64,000 bases of DNA, taken from assembly GCA_028455995.1 (NCBI GenBank), contig JABELC010000007.1, forward strand, positions 2,164,001 to 2,228,000, read 5' to 3'. Positions 46,670-60,115 of the stretch are shown one piece after another. Source of the DNA: Scleromitrula shiraiana (taxonomy: Eukaryota > Ascomycota > Leotiomycetes > Helotiales > Sclerotiniaceae). The notes under the pieces are model-generated. The model was not told the origin of the DNA and ran no database searches. It worked only from the letters and a program-made list of their open reading frames with translations. Numbering within the stretch: position 1 is the first letter of the stretch; each line of letters starts with the position of its first letter. A program made the translations under genes and the position numbers.

Positions 46670-48578
46670 TCACGTATACATTCCATTGACTGACGATGCC
46701 CGTTTTTGAAGCAATAATAGTTTATAATCCCATCCTTCATTCCAGTATGACAAGATAGGAAGGATCACAGAAGCTTTTTCATCTTCATCGAATGGCATGT
46801 CTAACCAAATGTTGGAACCGCGAATTTCATTATCAATGGAAATTTGAAAAGGGTACATTTGGCAGTTACTCCTTATAACTTTTCCGGACCACAGCGTCCC
46901 GCTGCCACGGAAATATTGATCTGATAGGGAATTAGAGCCGCCAATGGTGGAGATATGCACAACCTTGATTTTCTCAATGTCAACGTGATAATTGAGGGCA
47001 CTAAACTAGTCGTATCTAGGACTGCGGAATAGTTCAGGTAATCCAACCCTTCCACCATCAATTGAAGCCCATGACTAGCTAGGTGCAAGAGGTTTACTTC
47101 CACGGGATGCATTTTCGTAACACATATTACGCCACGGGAGCATCTCTACTACAAAGTGGGATATCCTAAGTCCTGCAAGATATTGATCCTTGAAAGTCCC
47201 CTTTTTGTATTTGGTCAGTGCACTGATTGCAACCAGTCCGTCTGATTGTTTGGTCGATTTTATTTGGCTGTAATGACGCACCCATGTCCTCTATTTCTCG
47301 TAAGGACTATCTGTCACCGTGAGACCAAGATCAGATGCTGTTTCATGATTTTTATATCTCTTAAGACTTTTAAGCTTAACACCCGAAGGTAGTCAACACA
47401 GCCATTGGGCAGCCCAGCAGGATAGATCTCACAGTCGTTCATCTCCCTACATTCCCACAATAACTCGTCTTTACAGAAATAGAGAGAGCAAGGAGACAGG
47501 ATGCGCTCTTGAAGTACCCAACCCCTTCCAAGTAATGGTGCATTGTCCAAATTTCTCAACCACATATTAGAGTCGATCAGATAGTACAAATCGTTCGCAG
47601 CATCCGTCCATTTCATCTCAACCACACATATTTCTTCATCTATTGGATTTATTGGTCGATAAAGACCACCGTGGCTGGTCTTGGATGCTGAGGCCATGGT
47701 ATTTAGCCTACCGTTGCTGTAGACATCTTTCATTAAGCCGCATTCTCTTTGCCAATCACGTTTGGAGTCTTGTATAATGCACATTCTAGATATGAGAATA
47801 GCTTCGACGAAGGTTTTTGGAAGCTGCTCGAGAGGAATTGCGGCTTTGAGTGTGTTCAAGTTAGAAGATTTAAGTTGCAATATGTCAGAATTTCCCCAGC
47901 AGTGACTCAAAGCGGAATAACGCCCGCTTTCACCACCTCATCTTTTGTTACAACGAGCCTGGCGGATTTCTCATATTCGTCAATTCGAAGTAATCTGGTG
48001 GGAAAGTAGTTGCTTGATGATAATGCAGCATTACAAGCACTATGATTGGATGAACACTCGCGGTACCACAGATTTGCTTGCATCATTGCAGTGTCCGACA
48101 TAGTGCTAATGCCTGCATTTAACGAATAGTTTATTGTAGGGCCACCGTATTCTAAGATTCATGATTAATAATGATGATAGATTTATGAGTTAGTTATAGT
48201 GGTTATAAATCCCATTGTGGGATACTATACGTAAAATCACGTTAAAGTGACCAGTTTCCGGTGAAGCAATCACATTCCTACCCATTTCAAACTGGAAAGT
48301 TCCTGGCCTTTCAATTTCAAATCCATCACCTTCGGATAGAATGAGGTGCCAGTTAAAAGTTCCGTTCGCCTGGTGCCAGGAAAAATCTTCGCTAGTGGCA
48401 ATGGCTTTTTCCATACCAATAGCCGCAAGTAATCGATGACATATCCAGCATCCAGAAGCCGATGCGCTACTAAAGCTTGCAAAGTTCTATGATGAGGAGT
48501 CCCAGGTGGCCTTAAGTATCTATCGTTGCTATCAATTTGGTTGCCGCAAGATATTTGTTGGCAGACTTCACAAAGCAT
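46670..48578 (-). pseudogene. Broken HET-domain (heterokaryon incompatibility) gene
   Basis: It begins MLCEVCQQISCGNQ and has the layout of the larger HET family: Cys-rich start, GCWICHRLL, FPTRLLRIDEYEKSARLV, SHCWGNSDILQLKSSNL, CIIQDSKRDWQREC, VYSNGRLNTMASAS, GRGWVLQERILSP, then DGLVAISALTKYKKG and DQYLAGL. Damage: a frameshift near 48490, another one-base shift at about 47915 just before SHCWG, an in-frame gap near 47782 where the family's YLWIDSL segment should be, and further breaks near 47300 and 47100. Intact members act in fusion-triggered cell death. The blocks are in the right order on one strand, so it is one decayed gene. Confidence 0.85.
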
Positions 48579-49785
48579 TTTGAAAGTCTGACCTTTATCT
48601 CGATGATCTAGCGAAAGGGACAGAATTTAGTATCAAGAAAAATAAATAAATTGAACGTCGTCTAATATAGAAGATTAGAAGCAGCGCACAACTTTTTTTG
48701 AAGTAAATATCATGCCTTGTGCTGCGCCTTCACCCGCAGTTCGTTGTATGATGAGACTGACTCCAAAATAGGCTAAATTTACCCTTCTCAAGTGATTGTA
48801 TGCATCCCTGATTAGTCGATATAATCCCAGATGAACCGCAATCTCAACTAACCAGCAATAAACGCAATAGCAAGCGATAAAACTGCATTATAAGATTCCA
48901 AATCAAGCGCTTCTAAAAACGACATTTGAGCGACGTCCACGCAGTATAGATGAAAACAAGAGAATGAAACGCGATAGAATAAAAAGGAAAAAAGCAGAAG
49001 TACGAATACAAGGATTCCTCCACGGATCTGTAGTGGGGAGACCTCACGCTTTTTCCAAGATCACATTTCGCTTAATTCGAAAGCTGTCTACAAGAGAAGT
49101 AGCGACCCCATACATTCTACTCTTCCCCAAGACCACCACCTTATACAAGACTCGTTGAAAGACACCCGACACTAAACTCCCCCTTCATTTTGCTGTATTT
49201 GACGCCGACTATTTTGAACATGCTCTTTCTGATTCTTTTACTATTTGTTACACGATGATTGAGTTTAGAGGGTAAGTATCAGCTAAATATTTATATGATC
49301 GTTCTGTACAAATGTGAAGCATAGAAATGAACTAGATAAATACAAGTACCAAATCTAGAGTTCCAATCTAATTTCAAGTTATAACTACCAATCTCACACG
49401 ATTTATCTATCTCTCTATCCACTGGCATCTATCGTGAAACTCCTCCCAAAATAATCTACCTTCTAACATTTTCACAAGAACTCCTTTCTCCGTACCCTAA
49501 ATTTCGTATACAAGTTCAAATCCTCTCGTCTCTTGTGCTTTCCAACAAAAAATACAAATCAGTTCAGTTCAAGTCAAGATAATATAATATCTCTTACGTT
49601 TTCCTCCCATCCTCATTTTCTTAACTTCAGCCACTATCTTATTCCACGCCATCCTATGAAATCTTCCCACTTTGCTCTGCCTCTGCCTCTGTCTCTTCCC
49701 TCGCTCCACTCAACATCCCATCCCACCTAATCGATCGCACCTCCCTCCCTCCGTCACTTCCTCCCTCCCTTCTTCCCCGCCACAT
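48579..49785. other. Intergenic
   Basis: Spacer between the HET pseudogene and the small secreted protein. From about 49440 the plus strand is C/T-rich. No gene was seen. Confidence 0.55.
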
Positions 49786-50388
49786 CTACGCCCCCGGTCC
49801 CAAAACAACACCCACCGCCACCGCCCTCGTACTCCTCGTCTCCCAATCATCATTCCAATTATTATAAACCCCACCACTACACGGAAACCTATCACACCCA
49901 CTTATTTCCCCTCTATTCCTCGCCACAGCCATCATCTCATTTAGATCCCCTTCATCAATCGCGGAGGGGGAATCACCAGAAGATGAAGATGAAGAAGAAG
50001 TAGGAACAGAGGCAGGAGACACAACAAATGGAATCGAAAACATCCACCTCACCCCCCCATTATCACAACAATGAACCACAGCACTAACATCGAAGAAACT
50101 GACTCCACCCCAGCAACCCCAGCATATTTCTCCCAGCACATATTTCCCCGCTGCTCCTCCTTCGCTGACGTAGAAATTCCCCGCCCACCCTGGCGTTTCG
50201 ACGCTTCTATTCCCGCTCCCTGGTACGTGAATATCGGGGATGGCGTAGCTTCCTGGGTTGGGCGTAAATACTAGTGTTTTGCCCGTTGGGAAGCGATTGT
50301 AAAAGGTAAGTGTGTGAGAGAGGATTGGGGTTGTGAAAATAAGAAGGAGAAGGAAAAGAGGAAATGATTTATTTGTTGTTGGTTGCAT
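49786..50388 (-). CDS. Small secreted protein, fungal DNase1/thaumatin-like type
   Basis: Starting at the ATG at 50388 the protein has 200 residues. It opens with a clear signal peptide (MQPTTNKSFPLFLLLLIFTT, then PILSH). The mature part begins with beta-rich sequence TLTFYNRFPTGKTLVFTPNPG and contains WAGNFYVSEGG, GEICWGCWGGVSFFDVSAVV and four or more Cys (CWGC, HCCD, CDRFPC) able to form disulfides. These blocks resemble the fungal family often annotated as extracellular DNase1-like or thaumatin-like; enzymatic activity is not evident from motifs. A Ser run (SSSSSSSS) acts as linker before the C-terminal part. The longer frame upstream of 50388 lacks an ATG. It may act in the wall or as a secreted host-interaction protein. 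Confidence 0.7.
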   Translation of the reverse strand: MQPTTNKSFPLFLLLLIFTTPILSHTLTFYNRFPTGKTLVFTPNPGSYAIPDIHVPGSGNRSVETPGWAGNFYVSEGGAAGKYVLGEICWGCWGGVSFFDVSAVVHCCDNGGVRWMFSIPFVVSPASVPTSSSSSSSGDSPSAIDEGDLNEMMAVARNRGEISGCDRFPCSGGVYNNWNDDWETRSTRAVAVGVVLGPGA

Positions 50389-50803
50389 TTTGAGGATTAT
50401 TTTTATATAGTAATAATAAATGAATAAATGAATAAATAAAAGTGATATGATTGGTTGAATCCGCGCAGTGGCTTGTATGGAATGCTTCGATGGAAGAAGA
50501 GGAAACAACGTGATTCAAATTTGATGTCAAAGAATGGAGCCGCATGTCAAACTACTTCCTCGGGCTAGGCTGGGTATTTGTACTTTTCCATTTTCTTTCA
50601 TGAGATCAATGTCACTAGCGTTAAGTAGTTAAGTTTCTTAATTTCTGATACCATGAAAGGAAAAGAAGAGGAAAATTTCGTTCACCAAACCTGTTCCGGT
50701 TCATTCGTTTCAATGATTATTTTGAGACTGGGATATCTCGGGAGAGAGTAGACAAGGAAATGAAGGAGCATGGAGGAGTTAATAAGATTGTTTAAATGAA
50801 TAT

Positions 50804-50841
50804 ATGAATGAATGAATGAATGAATGAATGAATGAATGAAA
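50804..50841. repeat. (TGAA)n microsatellite
   Basis: About eight tandem TGAA units. Confidence 0.9.
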
Positions 50842-51438
50842 GTTACCAATCTAATAAACCAGAGAAGTTTTAAGTTGGAGTTTCGAGGGTATAGACTGAG
50901 CCAAATTAGGAAAAGATACTTGATGGTATCGTTACTACAGCTAACAGTAATATCCTAGATATCCTAGATATCCTAAATATCCATACCCCTACCATGCATA
51001 TATCGCCATCAACTCGAACCAACCCAATCAATGTATCCATATTACTCTACATGCTATACATAGAGAACTTGAAGAGACAGCTGGAAAAAGCTTTAGATCA
51101 AGTCAAAGAAAGTGAATGAATGAATAACATACAAACAATCCCAATCCCAATCCCAAAGAGGAAGAGGAAGAGGAAGAGGAAGAGGATGAGGAAGAGGATA
51201 ATGGAATATTACCTACCTACCTAGCTACCCTCTCCAATCACAAAAAAATCACAAAAAAACTAGAAGAAAATCACAAAAAAACCAGAAAAAAAAAAGAAAA
51301 TAAGGAAACCAATCAAAGTAAACATAACCGCATCACATCACATCGCAGTATACACAGCACATGACAAGACAAGAAATTCACTATTTTAATATACCATACA
51401 AGTATTAAAAAGATTTCCCTTTCTTTCTTTGTTTGATT

Positions 51439-51549
51439 TTCTTCTTCTTCTTCTTCTTCTTCTTCTTCTTCTTCTTCTTCTTCTTCTTCTTCTTCTTCTT
51501 CTTCTTCTTCTTCTTCTTCTTCTTCTTCTTCTTCTTCTTCTTCTTCTTC
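51439..51549. repeat. (TTC)n trinucleotide array, about 37 copies
   Basis: Perfect TTC/GAA repeat of ~111 bp. Pure GAA/TTC tracts of this length can form triplex DNA and are length-unstable. The minus-strand poly-Glu frame is an artefact of it. Confidence 0.95.
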
Positions 51550-51956
51550 TATACTATAATAATATGATATGATATGATATGATATGATATGATCATATAT
51601 ATTCACTATCGAGTCCCGATGACCATGTTATTTATTTATATTGATAGAAGGGATATTCAATCGAGTTGGGGATTGTGGGTTGTGGATGGTTTGTATATGG
51701 AAGATATAATATATATGGAGGGTATATATGGAGGGTAAAGAGAGGTGGGTAAAGAGAGGTGGGTAGGTAGGTAAGTAGATGGATAGAAATAGGTACCGTT
51801 ATACCATCCATCCATCCATCCATCCATCCCGTGGAGACCAGCACAGTGTAAACACCAACTTCTCACATTTGCCTTTCCCTTTCCCTTTCCCTTTCTATTT
51901 CTATTTCTATTTCCAGAACTCAATATCGTGTGATACCATAACACAACATAAACTCG

Positions 51957-52005
51957 CCCATCCATCCATCCATCCATCCATCCATTCATCCACCCATCCA
52001 TCCAC
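51957..52005. repeat. (CATC)n microsatellite
   Basis: About eleven units of CATC/CATT/CACC with minor interruptions. Confidence 0.85.
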
Positions 52006-52909
52006 CATAAATCCCAGCCCAACGGTTCCGAAAAAAAGCCAAGATGTGAGGAAGAACAAAAGCAGTTAACAGATTAAAACCCCATATGATTCCCACCCCC
52101 CTATTTCCCAATCCGTCAAATCTATTTCTAGATGTCCAAATTTTTCTCAACCCTTTTTCCTTATCCATCCCCTTCTCATACATACACAGCGTTACATCAA
52201 ATCATATCAAATCATATCATATCATATCAAATCAAATCAAGCCCTCATTCATCCATTCACCATACAATACCAAATCAAACCCAGCTTAGCAGCCTGAACT
52301 ATAATTAGCCAACAAAAATGCAAGCCATTGAAGTACAACATCTGCCAAATACAACGTAATCCACGTGGAGCTAAAAATGTCCATTTCTCATTTCCTTTTT
52401 CGGAACGACTAAAAAGAAAGGAAAGTTGTTCTGTCAACTTCGCAGTTGGATTTCAGAATTCCTTCATTTCTGAAAGATGAAGGGTTGGATTGATGAATGG
52501 ATGGATATTGATCTTCGGCTGTCTGCCTATACTGTGTATTTTTTCTTCAAATTCGGGATACTACCGAGATTTATATCCAGGTTAATGGGTTGGAGAGTAG
52601 CCCCTGAAAAAAGAGAGAAGTAATAGGGTAGAGCTGTAGAACAAATCCCATACCCTTTTCTTTTCTTTTGTTGTGAAGAAAATTTCAACATACCACCTGA
52701 GTTCCATTTCTGCAAGTCATCCTGAACACAACATCTGTACCACCATTCTAGTAACTTCTGAATAATCCATCCATCCCGTTATTGCCATATTCGTTGCAGG
52801 AGAGAAAAAAGAGAAATGAAAAGAATGCATGTACAAACAAATAGGTGTAGTTTGCATCATCGGGTTATTTTCATTTCCTGTTTTGTAATTGAGGGAAAAA
52901 GTTTGCTCA

Positions 52910-53629
52910 TCAAGTAGGATTTGTAATTTGAATTTGGTGAGTTTCCATGGAGGTTTCCTTCACTCCAGCAGCCTCAGCCTTTCGTCGATATTTCTTAGCC
53001 CTTCGTATTCTAATCTCCAAATCTTCCATCTCTTTTTCTGTATTGATCAATTTAGGTACGATATCTTCAATAATCTTGATACTATCCAATTGAGTCAAAC
53101 GTAAAGCCTGAGGAGTAAAAAGCCCAAACATTTTCAAGGGATCATTTTTTATCGAAACGATTTTCGTGTTCTCGTCATCATTTTCTGAAAGATCCGATGA
53201 GGATGTATCTTTTATCGAAAATAGAGTAGGAGGGGTTGAAGAGGCGTTTTCGGGAATTGTTACATTGCATAATCGTAGTGCTTGCATACGATCATGGTAA
53301 TTGGAAGTATCATAACGAATATGGTTTTGAGAAGTAAAGTTCGCTCGTGAGAGGTTAATATGCATCTATTCTCAAATTGAATTAGTAAAAGAGGTTTTCT
53401 TCCGAAGTTTATATATAAGTGAGAAGGATATATAATGGGATTGAATGATGAAATAAATCAATTGGAAATGGAGGATAAGAAAGAAGTTAGGAGTGTAAGA
53501 ATAGAAAAGACTAACAGATGATGATAATGAAGATAATTCAGTACGAAGTGAAGTATATTGATGTAAAAGATGAAGGTATCTTTCTAATAATTGATCAATT
53601 TTTTGAGTGAGTTCGATAACTGTAGACAT
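52910..53629 (-). CDS. VMA22: V-ATPase assembly factor Vma22 (CCDC115 family)
   Basis: Exons 53516-53629 and 52910-53365, with a 150-nt intron (GTTAGT donor, AATAG acceptor), give 189 residues. Exon 1 encodes the conserved N-terminal coiled coil (TQKIDQLLERYLHLLHQYTS). Exon 2 has SRANFTSQNHIRYDTSNYHD, then DPLKMFGLFTPQALRLTQLD and a C-terminal coiled coil (EKEMEDLEIRIRRAKKYRRK). This arrangement, with the DPLxxFGxxxPxxLR block, matches fungal Vma22. The factor works in the endoplasmic reticulum with Vma12 to assemble the membrane sector of the vacuolar proton pump. An Asp/Glu/Ser-rich insert separates the two halves. The first intron carries A/T-rich sequence that can be misread as coding. 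Confidence 0.85.
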
Positions 53630-53737
53630 GGTTGTGACTTGACAAGAGGTTGGAGTAGGGAAAATGAAAGTAGAAAGAATGAATGGACGGTTGGTTGGTT
53701 GGTTGATTGGTTGATTGATGGTTTCTATTATGGTATG

Positions 53738-53895
53738 ATGGTTGATGTTGATATTGATGTTGATGTTGATATTGATGTTGATGTTGATATTGATGTTGAC
53801 GTTGACATTGATATTGATATTGATGTTGACGTTGACGTTATTATTGACGTTATTATTGACGTTATTGTTGACGTTATTGTTGACGTTGTTATTTT
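53738..53895. repeat. Degenerate TTGATGTTGATA minisatellite
   Basis: About 26 six-base units, TTGATG, TTGATA, TTGACG and TTATTG, arranged in a higher order (often GATGTT-GATGTT-GATATT). The pattern drifts from GATGTT-rich at the left to GACGTT/ATTATT-rich at the right. It lies ~110 bp upstream of the VMA22 start codon, so in its promoter. Confidence 0.9.
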
Positions 53896-54579
53896 ATCAA
53901 GTTGTCAAGGTTACACACCTATCAGTATGATAACAGCTAGTATGATAACAACTAGTAGGGTTCAAGTGATAGTAAATTAAGTTCTAGAGCTATTAAGAAC
54001 CTCCTCAAGTCAATTATTAGTGGTGGAGTTGAAAAGAAGCTTGGGTACGGAATAGATACCGGTAGATAGATAATATAGTAAGTAGGTAGGGGAAGAGAGT
54101 AGCCGATCAATCAATTAATGAATTATTATTATATTATTATTGAAATTGTAAAAAAAGTCCCGAATGAAGGCTGAAGGGAAGGAACTTGAATTACAAGGAA
54201 AAGAGTGAAATTTCAAGGATTATGAAATTTCAAGGATCATAATAAGGATTTAGAAAGAAAAACATGGATTTATTATTTGTAGGGATAAAATATAGCCTGA
54301 GAATATACTAGTAATATATAATATATAATATAATTTATAATATACTTCCGTACATACATTTTGTAGTTTTTTTAGTGGAGAATTAATTTAATTTATTTGA
54401 GATTATCCAATGATAATGAAATTGAAGGATCTTTTATTATTCCGTAGTATGCAATATGAAATTCCAGATTCCTATCACAGTTCCAAGATCCGGTCAATTG
54501 GAGTCAACCATCTCCAGCTCCAAATTAACTTTCACTTCAATCAACTTCAAAATTCAATCAACTTCCACTTCAACCAACT

Positions 54580-54633
54580 TTCCACTTCCACTTCCACTTC
54601 CACTTCCACTTCCACTTCCACTTCCACTTCCAT
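54580..54633. repeat. (TTCCAC)n hexanucleotide repeat
   Basis: Nine tandem TTCCAC units at the end of a longer AACTTC-rich stretch. Confidence 0.9.
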
Positions 54634-55263
54634 GTAAAATCTAGATTTCAAAGTGATGGTATCGAATTATGGGATTTATTATATTCCGTCTCTATTATTA
54701 TACCTTATACCTTATACCTCCAAAACTACTTTTTATATTACTTTGACCGGGTTACATATCTTACACTTTTAGTAATTATTTATTGCTTTGCCTTATCTTG
54801 TCTTATCTTACCTTACCTTACATCGCTTTACATCGCCTTGTTATATTCTTCCATCTTTCATTAAAATAATAAAACTCGTGGAATGAATAACTAACTACTA
54901 GTAACTAAAACTAACCAACTAAATAAATACTTTTCAATCAATTCCATCAGCCCAACGCATACGACACACGACACACGACACACGGCACACGGCTATATAC
55001 GCGTAGCCAACGATGTGCATATAAAATTATTACACAACATAGAAATATTATCTCAAAATAACCAATACACTTGGTACACCATAATAATATCAAAATAAAA
55101 AATACAAATCACCCTGAATTATATCGTAAAGTATAGAAGTATCACAATGATTGAAAATAATTCATTCATTCAATTGAAATAATCAAATTGATTCACCAAT
55201 TCAATTCACCAATTCAATTCACCAATTCAATCCAAATCAGATTCAGATTCAGATTCAAATTCA

Positions 55264-55340
55264 ATTTATCCTTTCATTTTCCTTCTTTCCTTCTTTCCTT
55301 CTTTCTTTCTTTCTCTCTTTCTTTCTTTCTTTCTTTGATA
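55264..55340. repeat. (CTTT)n / (CTTCCTT)n pyrimidine tract
   Basis: About 70 bp of CTTCCTT units followed by pure CTTT, an uninterrupted polypyrimidine strand. Confidence 0.85.
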
Positions 55341-56172
55341 TACTTCGTAAAATAGGAATTTTATTAACCATTTATTTTCGACCGCCCCATTTTCTGCCTT
55401 TTTAAGGTTTCCAAGCCAGGTTATCGGAAAGGGTAAGTATATATATTTTAAGGGAAAAGGGAAAAAAAAGTCTTGCATCTTTTTTTACTCTTTTACTACT
55501 ATTATAATCAATCACTATTTAAAATTCAATTCAATTCTATTTTATTCAATTCTATTTTATTCTATTTAAAAACATTCACATTTACATTCACATACATATT
55601 CACATTCACATTCACATCCATATTAACAATCCACCTTTATAAAAGTCTAAATTTATTAAATATCCACATCTACAATCTATAACGATAATAAATCTATCCA
55701 TAAAAAACTGCCCCCTTTCAAAATAATAATTCCCAATTTCAACCTTTACTACAACTTTTATCATTGGTTCTACTTCCTACTTCCTTTTTCCCTTTTACAA
55801 TTCAAAATATCCACACTGCATTCACCCCACCCCACCGTACACCATACACCGTAAACCGTACACCATACCACAATAATAACATACATCACAACAACAAATC
55901 CATTACATCTACAACCTCATACTTTCAAAAACAATCAATTTCACATCCTTTCACTTTATACCTCAAAGTATCAAGAATTAATTTGAATAGAAAACGATAA
56001 TTCAAATAAATACAACACAATACAATACATTCATTCATACATACATACATTCATTCATTCTATCGAAAGTTGTACTTACGAAAGTGGGCTTCGAAAGGGA
56101 AAGCTATTTGAAATCAGATAATCAATCCATTTCTGAATTGTGAAAGGAGGAAAGAAATAAATAATCATAACA

Positions 56173-57328
<1,156 letters not shown>

Positions 57329-58840
57329 TTTAGTTTCTTACGAATTCAATCATCATATTCAATTTGTCTTCGATTTCTCTCAGTTTCTCAATTCAACTCA
57401 ATTCGATCATCCCATCCCATCCCGCCTTTACCATATCTACCTACGTTTTATTGGAGAATTTTCGAATCAATCCTACGAAAAGATCCAATTCATCATCCTC
57501 GATTACAGTCAAATTATATCCATTCAAACAGTTCGGGAAAACGAAATATTTAAATAAATGGATGGATGGATGGATGGATGATTGAAAGGATTGAATAGAA
57601 GCTGGAAAATTACACCATCTTACGTTCCGTTGTGTTACGTTACATATCCATGGATTGGATTTGAATCTCTTCCGTTTTTTTGTTATATCGAGGAAGATTT
57701 CCCCTGCCTGCCTGCCTGCATAAATACCTATTACATGGACGTCTACTTCGAATTCTACATCACCGTTTCCCGACCCACCCAGCCTCATTATTTGGATCGT
57801 TTTTTCGTTATGTTTTTGGAAGGAAGGGAGGAAGGATTGATTGAGTGAATTTTCTATGATTTGATTTGGTATGGAGGGAATGGGTAGATCGATCGAATTG
57901 TTGGTAGGGTTAGAAAGGGGGGAATACGGGATATGGATCGTTTTTTCCTATTCAATCACCTCTACTACAACTATTATATCGTACCATGAAAATCGTCACA
58001 TTTTGCGGATTGGGATGGGTTGGATGGGTTGTATGGGTTGGATGGGGTGATATGGGATGGGATGAGAAGGAATAAGATGGAAAGAGAGGAAGAAGATAGG
58101 AATGGAGAGAAAGAAAGAAAGAAAGAAAGAAGGAAAGCGGGAAGTAGAGAAGAAATGGGCGGTTAGGATTGGAGGGAGTGATGGAGTTAAGATACAATTT
58201 CAATGAATGCGAAATCACCTTTTTTTTTCTTCCTTCACGGCTTCCATATCTACTTTGTTTTTAATTTCCTTTCTATTTTCTTCCTTCTTTTCCTTTTCCT
58301 TTTCCTCCATTTCCTTCGTCTCATTTTCTTTTCTCCCCTCTCCCCTTTTCCCTTTTTACCTACCCCCTCTTCCCCATTCTTTCCCCCCATTTTACTTGAA
58401 TTCTATTTACATACCACACTTCCTTTTTTTGTTCCTTTCTTTACTTTTTACTTTATTTATTTTCCAGAGCATCTTTTTTAGTTTTTACTTTTCCTTTTCC
58501 TTTTACTGTTACTTTTCCTTTTAACTGTTACTTTTCCTTTTACCGTCTTGAATTTTGAATTCCTTAAACCTCCTTTCTTTTCTTGATATCCCTTACTCCT
58601 ACTCCTACCCCTAACACTACCACTAACACTACCTCTTTTCTTTATTTTATGGTTTCTTGATGGTTTCTTGATGGTTTCTTGATTCCGTCGGCTTTTGTTT
58701 TTATATTGATGGGGATTTCGGTTCGTTGGTTGGTTGGTTTCTTGGTTTGTTGGTTTCTTGGTTTGTTGATATGTTTCATGGAGGCTGGGTTTATTGGCGT
58801 GGGATGGATGGATGGATGGATGGCGTGGATGGCGTGGGTT

Positions 58841-58877
58841 GGGATTGGAATTGGAATTGGAATTGGAATTGGAATTG
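58841..58877. repeat. (GGAATT)n hexanucleotide repeat
   Basis: Five to six GGAATT units; same hexamer, opposite strand, as the AATTCC repeat at 2.09 kb. Confidence 0.9.
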
Positions 58878-59741
58878 ATTGTTTAGGGGGGATGTGTGAT
58901 GTGTGGTTTGTGATATGATGTGTGATTTGGGTGTGGATGTGGATGTGGGTGTTCGTTTTAGCGGGGTGATGCGATGGGTTGATGGATGGGATATGAGAGG
59001 GATGGATGGGATGGATGGATGGATGGATGGGATGGAGAAAGGGGGTTTGGAAAAGAAAGGATGGAAATAGACGGTATGGTATGGTATGGTGTGTTTGGTT
59101 TGGTATGGTATGTGAAATAGATGGGTGGAAGGGGTGGAGGGTACGAATGGTGTGTGTATTATATTATATGTATTGAGGTTAGGTTGGGTTGGGTTAGGTT
59201 GGGAAATTGATGGTTAGGAAGGGAGGGTGGGTGGGAGGGTGGGAAAAAGGGAGGGATGAAGGGATGGAGGGAAGGAGGGAAGGAGGGAAATAGATAGATA
59301 AATAGATAGGTATGGTAATGTACGATGCATTTGTATAGAGTACGTAGTTGAATGAGAATATATGAACGTTAGTTTATTTATTTATTTATTTATTTATGTG
59401 CTTGCTAACTTTGCTAACTTTGTTTATGTGATTATTTATTTATTTAATTATTTTCTATATAAATATAAAGTTGAAATAAACGAGTAAATAAGTAAATAAG
59501 TAAATAAATGAGTTTAGTTTAGATTGAATTAAAGACGATACAAGAATCAAAAAGGGCGATATAGAAGCGTAGTGGAAATAGATGTATGCATAGATAAATA
59601 GATGCATACATGCATACATGCATATGTGGGGTTAGAGCGAGGGGAGCATCTTTATCTGGAGTTTAATTTATTGGGGTTGTATGGTGTGGTGTGGTGTGGT
59701 ATTATGGTATATATAATTAATAGGGATAGATGGGTAGATAG

Positions 59742-59744
59742 ATG

Positions 59745-59785
<41 letters not shown>

Positions 59786-59786
59786 G
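59742..59786. repeat. (GATA)n microsatellite
   Basis: About ten GATA/GATG units. GATA is also the core site of fungal GATA factors, but this looks like simple slippage repeat. Confidence 0.9.
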
Positions 59787-60001
59787 TAGGTATTGAGAAA
59801 ATGAGTGAAAGTGAAAATGAGTGAAAGTTAAAGTGAAAATAAGTAATGATAGATGAGATAGATGAGATATGAGATAGATGGAGATGGAGGTGTAGTGTTT
59901 GGGTATGATATTGCGGTTGGATTGAATTAGATGGATGGATGGATAGATGGATGTTGGTTATTTATAGTTATTGGTTGATTGATTTATTGGTTGGTTTATT
60001 T

Positions 60002-60115
60002 TTTGGATGGGATGGATGGGATGGGATGGATGGGATAAATAGATAGATGGGATAAATAGATAGATGGGATAGATGGGATGGATGGGATGGATGGGATAGA
60101 TGGGATGAGATAGAT
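60002..60115. repeat. GGGAT/GGATG compound repeat
   Basis: Mixed five- and four-base units (ATGGG, GGAT, AGATAGATGGGATAA) over ~110 bp, including a tandem duplicate of ATAAATAGATAGATGGG. Confidence 0.8.

Larger units (their letters stand above)
50389..52909. other. Long intergenic region with many microsatellites
   Basis: No supported gene in ~2.5 kb. Open frames here are translations of simple repeats (runs of Glu, or Met-Asp-Gly-Trp). The main repeats are listed separately. Others: (GAAGAG)n at 51157-51199, (ATATG)n at 51563-51592, (CATC)n at 51804-51829, (TTTCCC)n then (TATTTC)n at 51872-51914, (ATCAA/ATCAT)n at 52197-52239. Confidence 0.65.
53896..56172. other. Long AT-rich intergenic region with simple repeats
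   Basis: No supported gene. Contains the VMA22 upstream flank and the CDC42 promoter and leader. Repeats include (TTCCAC)n and CTTT tracts listed separately, CACACGA units at about 54965-54990, (AATTCACC)n at about 55196-55228 and CATT/CATA units before the CDC42 start. Confidence 0.6.

Noticed and set aside
50389..50508. N-terminal 40-codon extension of the small secreted protein
   Set aside because: It begins with a non-ATG codon, and the ATG at 50388 is followed at once by a proper signal peptide.
51313..51606. Minus-strand poly-glutamate protein
   Set aside because: The Glu run is the TTC array read in reverse; flanks are non-coding.
51780..52005. Possible CRISPR-like or interspersed repeat array
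   Set aside because: The units are plain CATC tetramers without spacers; this is a microsatellite in a eukaryotic genome.
53591..53980. Plus-strand Asp/Val-rich protein
   Set aside because: Translation of the GATGTT minisatellite, antisense to the first exon of VMA22.
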